A stretch of 64,000 nt of DNA, from positions 1 to 64,000 of the forward strand of contig NZ_OANU01000064.1 in the NCBI RefSeq assembly GCF_900089835.1, in the 5' to 3' direction. The stretch is from Vibrio thalassae (lineage in GTDB: Bacteria; Pseudomonadota; Gammaproteobacteria; Enterobacterales; Vibrionaceae). The notes under the pieces were generated by a model. It saw only the letters and a list, made by a program, of their open reading frames with translations. It did not search any database and was not told the origin of the DNA. Both the position numbers and the translations under genes were made by a program. Each line of letters opens with the position of its first letter. Position 1 is the first letter of the stretch. Of this stretch, positions 52,459-62,127 are shown one piece after another.

Positions 52459-55233
52459 TTATAAAAAGCCACTTTTTGTCGATAATTGGTCAGTTCGTTC
52501 TCTAATAGTTTTTATTTTTTCAAGTAAGACGGTTTTGTTAAATGGTTTTGACACGTAATCATCCATGCCACTCTCAGTACAACGCCGAATGTCGTCATCA
52601 AGCACACCGGCAGTGAGTGCGATAATAGGTGTTCGCACTTTATTGTATTGCTGTTCGTAAAGTCGGAATTCTTGTGACGCAGTGAAACCATCTTTTACTG
52701 GCATCATACAATCCATCAATACGACGTGATACTGATTAGATTCATCACATAGAAGATGTAATGCTTCTTGGCCATTGCTTGCAATATCTACCTCATAACC
52801 TGACTTTTTCAGTAGTAAGCTCGCGACTTTTTGATTCACTAAGTTGTCCTCAACAAGGAGGATGGATTGGGTATCGGGATGATTTATTGAACTACGTAAA
52901 GAACTGGAACGGGTAATATCAGCGTGAATAGGATCTGGATAGCGGCGTACATGATGTTCAGAGGTCATGGATATAGGACCGTTATACAGGTTTTGAGCGT
53001 GTTTCAAGGTATCAATCAGTCGAGATCCTAATAGAGGGAAGGTAACTAAACCAGCAATGAGCTGTGAATACTGAGAAGAAACCGAGTTTCCCGATTGAAC
53101 AAGAACAATAGGACTGTCTGGATAACGATGGGATATCGCAGTTAACGCTGTTCTTATATCTTGTTTTTCATTGGTACAATAGAGAATGGTGGCATGTTGA
53201 TTAGCTGTAACGTCGCGATAGCTATTGTAGGTAGCGTGATTTGTGAGTCCAAAGTAGTGCAGCTCTTGACTCAGTTGAGGCACATAATCTTGCTCATTGC
53301 TGATGATGATAAAAGAGACAGCTTCTAACTCCCTTATATGTGGCGCTTTAGCTTGATTGATGCTGGATTCAATGCTGAAAAAAAAGCGACTACCTTTATT
53401 TTTTTGTGAATCTATTTCAATGCGGCCTCCCATCAGTTCAACGAGCTGGGACGAAATAGCCAGTCCCAAACCGGTACCGCCATATTGTCGTGTGACTGAG
53501 CTGTCTTCTTGGGTAAAGGGTTCAAAAATCGTGTCTTGTTTGTCTTTTTCGATACCAATACCTGTGTCGATAATGGCAAAGCAAATAGTGCAGCGCTGTT
53601 CATCAATCTCACTGACGTTGATCTCCATGGTTACGTGACCGTGATTAGTAAACTTCACGGCATTAGACATCAAGTTCATTAAGATCTGGCGTAAACGGTG
53701 ATCGTCGATGATCAGCATATGCGGCATATGAAGTGAGAACTGTATTTGAAGTTGGAGATCTTTTTCCTTAGCCTTGGACATCACGATCGCTATCGTATCG
53801 TAAGCGATCTCCCTTAAGTTTGAGCTATGTAAAGAAATCAATAGGTTGCCTGACTCGATCTTGGAAATATCCAATATGTCGTTGATCAATATCAGCAACG
53901 TTTGGGATGAGGTATCTATGGTGTTGAGGTAGTCACGCTGAATGGGATCGAGGTTGGATTCCGACAGAATGCCAGACATGCCAATAATGCCGTTCAAAGG
54001 GGTTCTGATCTCATGAGACATATTGGCGAGGAAAGCGCTTTTCGCCAGATTCGCTCTCTCTGCTTCCTCTTTGGCCGCCAGTATTCGATGCTCATTTTCT
54101 CTGCGCTCGTGAATCAGCTTATTCATTTTCTTGCCAAAGTGGCTGAATTCATCTTGTCCTTCAGTAGAAGCCAAAATATCGGCTTCATCTTGTGTTTCTA
54201 GTCTTTCGAATGTCTCCAACGTGTTGTTTAGGAAAAAGATGATTCGACGAGTAATATTGATACTCAGGATAAACAGCGCCGCCATAATGGCAACCGTAAG
54301 CCCGATGGTTAACCAAAGTCGCTGCTCCAAATCCTTAATGTTGTGAGCCATTTCTTCTGTTAACTGTGCATTAATTTGGTCGGTTGCTTGTTGGATGAGT
54401 TCAAGTCGCTTGTCGAGGGCAGCGATACCTAATGTAATGTCTTGTTTCGAAAGCGCTGTTTGGCTTTCATCTAAAACGCGATCTCGAAAAACGATGCTTT
54501 CGACAAAAGAGTCATCAGAAAAGGTTTTTAGAAGTAAGCTGACTTGTGAAGCATCCGCGCTAATATTGAGGAATCGTTCTATCAGATATTGTTGACGCTC
54601 AAATAGCGTTGCCAACTGATCATGAGGTGCGTGAGAGTTGTTATGTGCCTTTGCATGTCCTTCAACAATAGCAATATGAATTAACCAGTTTTCTTCGGTA
54701 GCCCACAGGCGAATCCACTCTAGAGTAAACAGCGCGTTTAAATGGGATTCTAGCTTTATGGTTCCAGTATCGACTTTGGTACTTTCTAACTGTGCGATAA
54801 GTTGATTAATAAGGTCGTTGGTCCATGAACTCCACTCTTCTAACTCATCCATTTGGGTAACAAGTTGCAATTCATTTTGAGCATCTCTTAGCTCATCAAG
54901 GGGTGTATTTACAGCTGAAAGTGCATTATCAGAATAAATATCTTTTATGGTGTTGGCTATTTTATCTAAGCATTCATTGAGCTGAATAAATATGACATTT
55001 TTATTGCCATTAAATGTGTTTTCCAGCTTTTCCAATCGAGCTTTATGGAGTGATGTGCTGTATCTGGAAATATCACTAATTGCGATAACTTCTTTCGATA
55101 AAACAGATATTTGTTGTAAGCTTTGTTGTGTTCTAAATGCTTCCCAAACAGAAAAAATTAAGATAACGGTTAAGGGCAAAATAGCGAGTAGTATGATCCT
55201 GCTTTTTATAGACATCTTATTTAGCAAATTCAT
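52459..55233 (-). CDS. Hybrid sensor histidine kinase / response regulator
   Basis: A 924-residue membrane kinase. TM1 (about 11-30) and TM2 (about 310-330) enclose a helical periplasmic domain of about 280 residues resembling nitrate/nitrite-type (NIT) sensors; a HAMP follows, then HisKA with [15 protein letters not shown] (phospho-His about 406), HATPase ([20 protein letters not shown]) and a receiver with [13 protein letters not shown] and [13 protein letters not shown] (phospho-Asp about 840). A degenerate second receiver-like stretch may lie at about 640-760. There is no HPt domain, so a separate phosphotransfer protein is needed. Divergent from the PBP-like/porin operon across about 90 bp. 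Confidence 0.9.
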   Translation of the reverse strand: MNLLNKMSIKSRIILLAILPLTVILIFSVWEAFRTQQSLQQISVLSKEVIAISDISRYSTSLHKARLEKLENTFNGNKNVIFIQLNECLDKIANTIKDIYSDNALSAVNTPLDELRDAQNELQLVTQMDELEEWSSWTNDLINQLIAQLESTKVDTGTIKLESHLNALFTLEWIRLWATEENWLIHIAIVEGHAKAHNNSHAPHDQLATLFERQQYLIERFLNISADASQVSLLLKTFSDDSFVESIVFRDRVLDESQTALSKQDITLGIAALDKRLELIQQATDQINAQLTEEMAHNIKDLEQRLWLTIGLTVAIMAALFILSINITRRIIFFLNNTLETFERLETQDEADILASTEGQDEFSHFGKKMNKLIHERRENEHRILAAKEEAERANLAKSAFLANMSHEIRTPLNGIIGMSGILSESNLDPIQRDYLNTIDTSSQTLLILINDILDISKIESGNLLISLHSSNLREIAYDTIAIVMSKAKEKDLQLQIQFSLHMPHMLIIDDHRLRQILMNLMSNAVKFTNHGHVTMEINVSEIDEQRCTICFAIIDTGIGIEKDKQDTIFEPFTQEDSSVTRQYGGTGLGLAISSQLVELMGGRIEIDSQKNKGSRFFFSIESSINQAKAPHIRELEAVSFIIISNEQDYVPQLSQELHYFGLTNHATYNSYRDVTANQHATILYCTNEKQDIRTALTAISHRYPDSPIVLVQSGNSVSSQYSQLIAGLVTFPLLGSRLIDTLKHAQNLYNGPISMTSEHHVRRYPDPIHADITRSSSLRSSINHPDTQSILLVEDNLVNQKVASLLLKKSGYEVDIASNGQEALHLLCDESNQYHVVLMDCMMPVKDGFTASQEFRLYEQQYNKVRTPIIALTAGVLDDDIRRCTESGMDDYVSKPFNKTVLLEKIKTIRERTDQLSTKSGFL

Positions 55234-55324
55234 ATCACTATTCCTTGATAATAATCTTGAACATCATCTTTGTTGAACTAATCTATTGATAGTTTAGGAA
55301 AGGATTTCGCCTGAGTGTAATAAA

Positions 55325-55813
55325 ATGAGTCAAAATTTGCTGAACAATATAGGCATACGAATAGGGGTCTTTCGTGGCAGTGCCGTAATAGCCTTAGGTT
55401 TGGTGTTAACCTTTTCATTCGAAAGTAGAGCATTTGCTGCTAATGAATACGCCATATTTACCTTAGATGGTAATTTTGATGAGTTGAGTCGGAGTAAAGC
55501 TCGAATGCTTTATCGAGGTAAAACCAAATCGTTGCAAGGTAAGCGGATAGAATTGTCAGACTGGCCTGAAAGCTCCTCAGAGCGCTCTGAATTTTACCAA
55601 TCATTATTAGGAAAAGATGTCGCACAAATGAATGCCTACTGGGCCAGTTTGTCTTTTTCTGGTAAGGCCCGTCCCCCTAAAGAAATGGACAGCGCCAGTG
55701 TCAGCAGTCTGGTGATCTGGCTTGCAGAAAAGTCTAACCGTATTGGCTATGCCCCTCTCTCCGAGATCCCGGCTGAGGCTAACGTCCTTTATGTTGTTGG
55801 TAAGGAGCAATAA
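55325..55813 (+). CDS. Small periplasmic phosphate-binding-like protein
   Basis: A 162-residue protein with a signal peptide (hydrophobic core VIALGLVLTFSF, cleavage near AFAA). The mature part resembles one lobe of PstS-like binding proteins: ELSRSKARMLYRGKTKSL, ELSDWPESSSERSEFYQSLLGKD and a final NRIGYAPLSEIP. At about half the size of a full binding protein it is unlikely to be a normal ABC receptor. It is followed two bases later by the porin gene and divergent from the hybrid kinase; a sensory partner role is an inference from this order. Confidence 0.7.
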   Translation: MSQNLLNNIGIRIGVFRGSAVIALGLVLTFSFESRAFAANEYAIFTLDGNFDELSRSKARMLYRGKTKSLQGKRIELSDWPESSSERSEFYQSLLGKDVAQMNAYWASLSFSGKARPPKEMDSASVSSLVIWLAEKSNRIGYAPLSEIPAEANVLYVVGKEQ

Positions 55814-55815
55814 TA

Positions 55816-56889
55816 ATGAGAAAACAACTTGTTGTGTTATGTGCTGCCTTCATGACGTTACCTGCTTTGGCTGCGATTGATATTACCGACAACTTTTCTG
55901 TGAGCGGTTTTGGCTCAACATCATGGGCGCGCTCGGATAACAGTACCCCTCTATTGGTGAATCGAGAAATTGCCAATGAAAACTGTTGGGATTGCGATAC
56001 GGTGTTTGGGATCCAGGCAGATTACTATCAGGGTGGATTACATGCTTCTGCTCAGGTAGTGAAACGACCTCAAAAGCATTGGAGTGAGCCCCATCTTGAG
56101 TGGGCGTATTTAGGGTATTCTTTTTCGGACTGGCAGGCTACCGTTGGGCGTCAACGCCTTCCTTATGGTCTTGCCTCTGAATATTTCTATGTGGGCCATG
56201 CCTATACCACTGCCAGATTGCAACAAGACTATTATAACTCGCTGTTAGGCATTACTTCATATGATGGTGTGAGTCTGAAATGGAATTCGTCATTAAATGA
56301 CTCAACGCTAATTTCACTGGTGCCATTCTATGGGATGGGGACCGACGGAGAGTTTATTCGTTACACTTCTCAACTATCACTCAAGTTCAAATCTGATTAT
56401 ACCTATGGGGTCAATGGAACACTTGAAGGCGATCAGTACAAACTGAATCTGGTTTACTTCCGCTCAAAATATCAGGAAATTGCTCGATTTGATCAACTTG
56501 GTTTAGTTATTGATGACACGCCGAAAGTGCATTTTGAACTCTATTCTCTTGGGTTTGAGTATGATTTCCAGCCGGTCAAAGTGACCATAGAGGGGCAGAA
56601 AAACGACGAGAACGCGGCGTGGTATCTGCAAGCCGATTATCGACTTCAGTCATTCGTGCCTTATGTGAGTTACGGGCAATCATTTAACGGCGACTATGAC
56701 ATGACCAATGATACTTATACGGTAGGACTTCGCTATGATCTGATCTACAACGTGTCACTGAACGCCGAGTGGAACAGGCTGCAGTCTCAGCAGAATGAAA
56801 ATGGCACTTATTATCGCGGGGCTTTTCTTGATGCTCCAAGCGAACCTTCAGCCAACTTATATACCGTGATGGTGAACTTTGTGTTCTAA
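55816..56889 (+). CDS. Outer-membrane beta-barrel porin-like protein
   Basis: A 357-residue protein with a signal peptide ending ALAA, alternating amphipathic strands rich in Tyr and Trp, and a C-terminal aromatic residue (VMVNFVF), the hallmark of outer-membrane barrels. GRQRLPYGLASEYFYVG recalls the Gram-negative porin/DcaP-like groups. Not recognised as a named porin. AAGGAG precedes the ATG; co-transcribed with the small PBP-like protein. Confidence 0.78.
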   Translation: MRKQLVVLCAAFMTLPALAAIDITDNFSVSGFGSTSWARSDNSTPLLVNREIANENCWDCDTVFGIQADYYQGGLHASAQVVKRPQKHWSEPHLEWAYLGYSFSDWQATVGRQRLPYGLASEYFYVGHAYTTARLQQDYYNSLLGITSYDGVSLKWNSSLNDSTLISLVPFYGMGTDGEFIRYTSQLSLKFKSDYTYGVNGTLEGDQYKLNLVYFRSKYQEIARFDQLGLVIDDTPKVHFELYSLGFEYDFQPVKVTIEGQKNDENAAWYLQADYRLQSFVPYVSYGQSFNGDYDMTNDTYTVGLRYDLIYNVSLNAEWNRLQSQQNENGTYYRGAFLDAPSEPSANLYTVMVNFVF

Positions 56890-56927
56890 CACCAGTTATT
56901 GTTGGAGTGGTCTGCGTTTAGAACCAA

Positions 56928-56961
56928 AAAAGAGGGCGACTGATATCAGTCGCCCTCTTTT
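56928..56961. terminator. Bidirectional terminator between the porin gene and popT
   Basis: A perfect 17-bp inverted repeat centred on GATATC (arms AGAGGGCGACTGAT and complement) with A- and T-runs at its ends. It lies 38 bp after the porin stop and 20 bp after the popT stop. Confidence 0.88.
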
Positions 56962-56981
56962 CAGACTAGCGGGTGATGCAG

Positions 56982-57902
56982 TTATTCACCATTTTTCGCC
57001 ACCTTTTCAAGTGCCAGAACCAGGCCAATTGCTGCCAGCATCAATACGACTGCAATCGCCAGTTGTGATGGTTGACCCGTTACTGACTCAAAGTTGAACG
57101 GCGACAGGTTCTCCTGAATTAGCGGTACTTGCTCACCTTTAGAGTTAATGCGCCAAGAGATGGTCTCTTTCCATGGCCAAAGCTTAGGTAGCGTACCTAG
57201 CATCAGGCCTGTCAGGAACACCAGAGCAAAATCGCGGTAACGCTTAAGCAGCCACGATAATACATGCGAGAACGACAGCAGACCAATCAGACAGCCTGTA
57301 GCAAATAGGGCCATAACATCGAGTTGTAGGCCCTTTACCGCTCCCAGAACTGGTGTGTACATACCAAGAAGCAGCAGGATAAAGCTACCCGAAATACCCG
57401 GAAGAATCATTGCACAAATGGCGATACAACCGGCAAAAAAGATATTGATAGAGGTTGGATCCATTTGTAGCGGTTTTAGCACTGTGATGCTGTAAGCAAA
57501 CACCGCTCCGAGGAGAAGAAAGACAAAACGAGACAGTGTTTTGTGTTCCACTTGTCTCATCATGTGATAAACAGACACCATGATCAGGCCGAAGAAGAAA
57601 GACCACACAGGAACTGGATGGGTTTCTAATGCCCACGAGATGAATTTTGCCAGTGACAGAATGGAGGTCAGAATGCCACCAAACAAAGCAATCAAGAAAA
57701 AGCCGTTAATATAGTTGAATGCCGCTTTGAAGCCTTTACGTTTCCATATACCAAGCAGACTTGGGTTAACACGGCGAATGCTCTCCAACAGTGTGTCGTA
57801 AATACCAGTGATAAAGGCGATAGTTCCGCCTGAAACGCCAGGCACGACGTCTGCCGCACCCATCGCCATTCCTTTTAAGAATGTAGTCAGATAGTTCTTC
57901 AT
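56982..57902 (-). CDS. popT: Polyprenyl-phosphate transporter (DUF368)
   Basis: The 306-residue inner-membrane protein belongs to DUF368, shown in V. cholerae and others to recycle undecaprenyl phosphate to the cytoplasmic face for peptidoglycan and polymer synthesis. Motifs: GMAMGAADVVPGVSGGTIAFITGIYDTLL at the N-terminus and CAMILPGISGSFILLLLGMY near residue 170, the two halves of an internal repeat. The ATG at 57902 is preferred; the frame is open to 57944. In V. cholerae the homologue is also on chromosome II. Confidence 0.9.
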   Translation of the reverse strand: MKNYLTTFLKGMAMGAADVVPGVSGGTIAFITGIYDTLLESIRRVNPSLLGIWKRKGFKAAFNYINGFFLIALFGGILTSILSLAKFISWALETHPVPVWSFFFGLIMVSVYHMMRQVEHKTLSRFVFLLLGAVFAYSITVLKPLQMDPTSINIFFAGCIAICAMILPGISGSFILLLLGMYTPVLGAVKGLQLDVMALFATGCLIGLLSFSHVLSWLLKRYRDFALVFLTGLMLGTLPKLWPWKETISWRINSKGEQVPLIQENLSPFNFESVTGQPSQLAIAVVLMLAAIGLVLALEKVAKNGE

Positions 57903-58086
57903 GATTTCTTCTTGGTTTAAAAAGTTGATGCAGAGTATACCCAAGTTGTTTCAAGATGCACTAATCAATTCGCGCAACAATGAACCAACCTATCAGGTCA
58001 AATTAATATGAATTTGGGGTTTATATATGTCAGCGGAACATAGGCAAAAGTTCCGCTGGAAATTAAATAAAATCAACGCTTCAAGC

Positions 58087-58098
58087 TTGTCTAGACAA
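58087..58098. promoter_or_regulatory. Putative PhnF operator 1
   Basis: TTGTCTAGACAA is a perfect 12-bp palindrome 194 bp upstream of the phnF ATG; the GTCTAGAC-type core is common for UTRA regulators of the HutC/PhnF branch. Confidence 0.5.
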
Positions 58099-58257
58099 CT
58101 CTTCCATACCGTAAATCTGTTGCGATTTTGCAACCAAACCGACACGTAAGCGTCATATTCCACCCGCAAAGTACTTCTACCGACTGGATGTTCTCAGAAA
58201 AGCTAGACAGGGAAAGTGAGCCCAATACCTACATTTCCCTTTGCTGCAACTGAGAAC

Positions 58258-58269
58258 TTATCTAGACAA
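58258..58269. promoter_or_regulatory. Putative PhnF operator 2
   Basis: TTATCTAGACAA differs by one base from operator 1 and lies 22 bp upstream of the phnF ATG, where binding would block translation or transcription start. Confidence 0.5.
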
Positions 58270-58291
58270 ATCATCAGGTACAGGAGCCACC

Positions 58292-58987
58292 ATGCCCGTT
58301 TACTTAGACATTGCCATCGAACTGGAGCAGGAAGTTCGCGAGCGATATGCGCCGGGGGACTATCTGCCTTCAGAAGGGCAACTTGCTCAGCGCTTTGATG
58401 TCAACCGACATACCTTGCGTCGTGCGATCGATGAATTGGTGAGTACTGGCATGGTTCAACGCCATCAAGGTAAAGGCAATATGGTGATAAGGCAGCCCAG
58501 TGAGTATCACGTGCATTCGGGCGCGCACTTTACTAAGAATCTGATTGAACAAGGGGCAAGGCCACGCTGCGAAGTGATTCAACATCGAGTGTTTGTCGCT
58601 CCTATGGACATAGCCGCAAATCTTGGCGTCTCAGAAGGCAGCAAGATTATCCATATCCGCACACTGCGAAAAACCGAGGAGTGTCCTCGCACCATCATTG
58701 ATCACTACCTAGCCAATATAGAGTGGTGGAGCATTTTGAAGAATTACCAAAGTGGTTCATTACACGAATTCATTAAACGTGGGCTTGATATAGAGCTTGA
58801 GCGCAAAGAAACCCGTGTAGGCGCAAAAACACCAACGGGTGAAGAATGCCGACTGCTGCAAATTACACCAAGCACACCAATTCTAAGAGTCAAAACCAAA
58901 AACGTTATCAAGGGGACCGACGTGGTGGCCGAGTTTTCGACCTCCAATAGCCGTTCCGACGCAACTGAAATAGTAATGGAGCATTAA
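58292..58987 (+). CDS. phnF: GntR/UTRA regulator of phosphonate metabolism
   Basis: A 231-residue HutC-type GntR protein and first gene of the phn operon. The winged helix includes YAPGDYLPSEGQLAQRFDVNRH and TLRRAIDEL, very close to E. coli PhnF; the UTRA domain follows from about residue 75. AGGAG lies five bases upstream of the ATG at 58292, so the TTG at 58241 is rejected. It probably represses its own operon through the TCTAGA palindromes. Its stop directly abuts the phnG ATG. Confidence 0.93.
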   Translation: MPVYLDIAIELEQEVRERYAPGDYLPSEGQLAQRFDVNRHTLRRAIDELVSTGMVQRHQGKGNMVIRQPSEYHVHSGAHFTKNLIEQGARPRCEVIQHRVFVAPMDIAANLGVSEGSKIIHIRTLRKTEECPRTIIDHYLANIEWWSILKNYQSGSLHEFIKRGLDIELERKETRVGAKTPTGEECRLLQITPSTPILRVKTKNVIKGTDVVAEFSTSNSRSDATEIVMEH

Positions 58988-59434
58988 ATGATTGCTGTGA
59001 GCGAAAGAGCAAGCTGGATGTCAACATTGGCGCAAAGTCAGCAGAGCGAGTTAGAGCAACTGTGGCACTCAACCAAGATTGAAGCGAGTTATCAGATGGT
59101 ACGTCAAACAGAGATCGGGTTGGCACAGGTTCGCGCTCGAATGGGGGGGAGCGGTCGTGAGTTCAATATGGGCGATGCCACGATCACTCGAGCTGTCGTC
59201 AAATTGGACAGTGGGGAGATGGGGTATAGCTACTTGCGCGGTCGCAATAAAGCGCAAGCAGAGCTGGCTGCCGTCATTGATGGCCTGCTACAGACCCAAT
59301 CACACCATGAACAGTTGATGCGCATGGTCATTGAACCCTTAGCGGCGATGAAAAAAGAGCAGCAGCAACTCAGAGCAAAAGAAGTGGCGACCAGTAAGGT
59401 GGACTTTTTCACCATGGTACGCGGTGAAGATTGA
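58988..59434 (+). CDS. phnG: C-P lyase core complex subunit PhnG
   Basis: A 148-residue protein (E. coli 150) with the PhnG core: RASWMSTLAQSQ, GSGREFNMGDATITRAVVKL and GYSYLRGRNKAQAELAAVID. PhnG, H, I and J form the core complex; with PhnI, L and M it attaches alkylphosphonate to ATP-derived ribose 1-position. Followed by a 55-bp gap with a short hairpin around TTGGTT/AACCAA (59453-59473). Confidence 0.93.
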   Translation: MIAVSERASWMSTLAQSQQSELEQLWHSTKIEASYQMVRQTEIGLAQVRARMGGSGREFNMGDATITRAVVKLDSGEMGYSYLRGRNKAQAELAAVIDGLLQTQSHHEQLMRMVIEPLAAMKKEQQQLRAKEVATSKVDFFTMVRGED

Positions 59435-59489
59435 TTCAAGGAACATGAACAAAGTTGGTTTAACGAATTAACCAAGTAAGGCAGAGATA

Positions 59490-60131
59490 ATGACCACAAT
59501 TACTACTGCATTTGAAGATGCAGTCCATGACAGCCAGCAGTGCTTTAGATTACTGCTTAAGGCGATGTCTGAACCAGGTGAGGCCGTCACTCTAGATTTG
59601 AGCAAAGGCTTTGGCTCGATGCATAAAGCAGCAACACAAACCTTGTTGAGCCTAAGCGACAATGCCACGCCGATATGGCTGTCAGAGTCTCACCTAAAAG
59701 ACGCCGCCATTCGTGAAAATATCCGCTTTCACTGTGGCAGCCCCGTCACCGAGCAACAAAACAGTGCCAGCTTTGCTGTGATTGCTGAGCAAGATTTGGC
59801 TGATTTTGATTGGAATAACGCAACATTTAGCCTTGGCTGTGAAGAGTACCCAGATCAGTCTACGACGGTCATTGTTGAGCTAGGCAGCTTAGCCAATGGC
59901 TCTGTGGCGAATCTATCTAAAGGTGGCATCACGCTAACGCTAACTGGACCGGGAATCGAATCACAATCGGTGTTGAATATTGGTGTGGCCTCTAAGGCAT
60001 TTCAGCACTTCTTACAAGGACGCCAAGAGCATTTCGCTTTTCCGCTTGGTATTGATTTGATCTTGGTAAACGATGAGAGCATTGCCTGCTTACCACGTAC
60101 CACACTTGTTGAGGTGAACTCATGTATGTAG
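59490..60131 (+). CDS. phnH: C-P lyase core complex subunit PhnH
   Basis: A 213-residue PhnH: DSQQCFRLLLKAMSEPGEAVTL at the N-terminus, LGCEEYPDQSTTVIVEL in the middle and FPLGIDLILVNDESIACLPRTT at the end, as in known PhnH. It overlaps phnI by ten bases, implying coupled translation. Confidence 0.93.
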   Translation: MTTITTAFEDAVHDSQQCFRLLLKAMSEPGEAVTLDLSKGFGSMHKAATQTLLSLSDNATPIWLSESHLKDAAIRENIRFHCGSPVTEQQNSASFAVIAEQDLADFDWNNATFSLGCEEYPDQSTTVIVELGSLANGSVANLSKGGITLTLTGPGIESQSVLNIGVASKAFQHFLQGRQEHFAFPLGIDLILVNDESIACLPRTTLVEVNSCM

Positions 60132-61228
60132 CAGTAAAAGGTGGCGAAAAAGCCATTAACAATGCGCATCAGCTACAGGCTAAAAAGCGTCGCGGTAATC
60201 CTGAATTGGCTGAATTGACGGTGGCTCAAATCAGCGAGCAGCTCTCTGGTAGCGTTGATCGCGTGATGACGGAAGGTGGCATTTATGACCGTGAATTAGC
60301 AGCACTGGCTGTAAAGCAAGCGAACGGCGATTTAGTCGAAGCGATCTTCTTACTGCGTGCTTATCGCACCACGTTGCCGCGCCTTTCGGTTTCACAGGCT
60401 GTAAACACCAGTGACATGCGTATTGAGCGCCGCATCTCCGCCACCTATAAAGATCTGCCTGGTGGACAAGTATTGGGGCCGACATATGACTATACCCATC
60501 GTCTACTGGACTTTAGTTTGATTGCTGAAGGTGAAGCACCGCGAGTCGACACCTCAGATGTTCAAGCGATGGAAGTGTGCCCTCAAGTGATGAGCATTCT
60601 TGAAAATCTCGACTTGATGACGACCGAAGAAGATAACCAACAAACCCCAGAAGATATCACTATGCATCCGGTGAACTATCCGTGTGATCGCAGTGCGCGA
60701 TTACAGAACTTGGTTCGTGGCGATGAAGGATTCTTGCTGGCACTCGGCTATTCGACGCAACGCGGCTATGGACGAAATCACCCATTTGCAGGCGAAATTC
60801 GTATCGGTTTCTGCGATTTAAGTTTGGTGCCAGAGGAGCTGGGCTTTGCTATTGATATCGGTGAAGTTGAGTTAACCGAGTGCCAAATGGTGAATGGTTT
60901 TGTTGGTAGCAAAACAGAAAAAGCCAAACTGACTCGCGGTTATGGTTTGACGTTTGGCTCCACCGAGCGCAAAGCGATGTCAATGGCGCTGGTGGATCGC
61001 TCACTGCAAGCGGCAGATTACGATGAAGCCATTGATGGGCCCGCTCAAGACGAAGAATTCGTGTTATCGCATTCAGATAATGTGGAAGCGGCAGGCTTCG
61101 TTTCTCACCTGAAACTGCCTCACTACGTGGATTTCCAAGCAGAGTTAGAACTGCTTCGTAAGATGCACAAAGAGCATGATGAATTCATTCAGTCTCAGGG
61201 TGAACAGAACCAACAGGAGAGCCAGTAA
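60122..61228 (+). CDS. phnI: C-P lyase core complex subunit PhnI
   Basis: A 368-residue PhnI, the nucleosidase-like subunit (E. coli 354). Recognisable blocks are MYVAVKGGEKAINNAH, RRISATYKDLPGGQVLGPTYD, NYPCDRSARLQNLVRGDEG and GYSTQRGYGRNHPFAGEIR. Its stop overlaps the phnJ ATG (TAATG). Confidence 0.95.
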   Translation: MYVAVKGGEKAINNAHQLQAKKRRGNPELAELTVAQISEQLSGSVDRVMTEGGIYDRELAALAVKQANGDLVEAIFLLRAYRTTLPRLSVSQAVNTSDMRIERRISATYKDLPGGQVLGPTYDYTHRLLDFSLIAEGEAPRVDTSDVQAMEVCPQVMSILENLDLMTTEEDNQQTPEDITMHPVNYPCDRSARLQNLVRGDEGFLLALGYSTQRGYGRNHPFAGEIRIGFCDLSLVPEELGFAIDIGEVELTECQMVNGFVGSKTEKAKLTRGYGLTFGSTERKAMSMALVDRSLQAADYDEAIDGPAQDEEFVLSHSDNVEAAGFVSHLKLPHYVDFQAELELLRKMHKEHDEFIQSQGEQNQQESQ

Positions 61229-62127
61229 TGAGCCAAGTACAAACTAACACTCATGGGCAAGGTGTGACCGGCTACAACTACGGTTACCTTGATGAACAAA
61301 CCAAACGTATGATTCGTCGCGCTCTGCTCAAAGCGGTGGCGATTCCGGGTTATCAAGTGCCATTTGGTGGTCGTGAAATGCCGATGCCGTACGGTTGGGG
61401 AACCGGCGGTGTTCAGATTACCGCAGCGATCATTGGCCAAGCCGACACGCTGAAAGTGATTGACCAAGGTGCCGACGATACGACGAATGCGGTTTCCATT
61501 CGAGAGTTTTTCAAGTCAGTAGTAAGCGCAAAAACCACCGAGAAAACGGTAGACGCTTCAATCATTCAAACGCGTCACCGCATTCCGGAAATCACTCTCG
61601 ATAAAGACCAGATCTTGGTGTACCAAGTTCCGATTCCAGAGCCGTTGCGCTTTATTGAACCGCGAGAGACGGAAACGCGAAAAATGCACGCGCTGGAAGA
61701 GTACGGAATCATGCACGTCAAACTGTACGAAGACATCGCACGATTTGGTCATATTGCTACCTCTTACGCGTATCCGGTTTGCGTCAACGATCGCTATATC
61801 ATGGACCCTTCTCCGATCCCTAAGTTTGACAACCCGAAAATGGACAAAATGGCGGCGCTTCAGCTGTTTGGTGCAGGACGTGAAAAACGAATCTATGCCA
61901 TTCCACCATTCACAAAAGTGAAGAGTTTAGATTTTGAAGATCATCCGTTTGAAATCCAACAATGGGATGAGCCGTGTGCCATTTGTGGTGCAACAGACAC
62001 CTTCCTAGATGAAGTGGTGATGGATGACAAAGGCAATCATATGTTCGTTTGTTCGGACACTGATTACTGCTCTCAGCAAGTAGAAAAACACACCCTCCAT
62101 GCAAAGGAAACGGAGAGTCACGTATGA
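61228..62127 (+). CDS. phnJ: C-P lyase, radical SAM/iron-sulfur subunit PhnJ
   Basis: The 299-residue catalytic subunit cleaves the C-P bond by radical chemistry. The four cysteines of the [4Fe-4S]-binding region are Cys250, 253, 275 and 281 (PCAICGATD and FVCSDTDYCSQQ), in the E. coli spacing. GYNYGYLDEQTKRMIRRALL opens the family core. The sequence looks intact and conserved. Overlaps phnK by four bases (ATGA). Confidence 0.96.
   Translation: MSQVQTNTHGQGVTGYNYGYLDEQTKRMIRRALLKAVAIPGYQVPFGGREMPMPYGWGTGGVQITAAIIGQADTLKVIDQGADDTTNAVSIREFFKSVVSAKTTEKTVDASIIQTRHRIPEITLDKDQILVYQVPIPEPLRFIEPRETETRKMHALEEYGIMHVKLYEDIARFGHIATSYAYPVCVNDRYIMDPSPIPKFDNPKMDKMAALQLFGAGREKRIYAIPPFTKVKSLDFEDHPFEIQQWDEPCAICGATDTFLDEVVMDDKGNHMFVCSDTDYCSQQVEKHTLHAKETESHV

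Larger units (their letters stand above)
57903..58291. other. Divergent promoter region between popT and the phn operon
   Basis: No gene is seen. It contains two copies of a TTRTCTAGACAA palindrome (58087-58098 and 58258-58269) and a partial one near 58199-58210, likely PhnF operators. No clear Pho box could be recognised. Confidence 0.55.
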
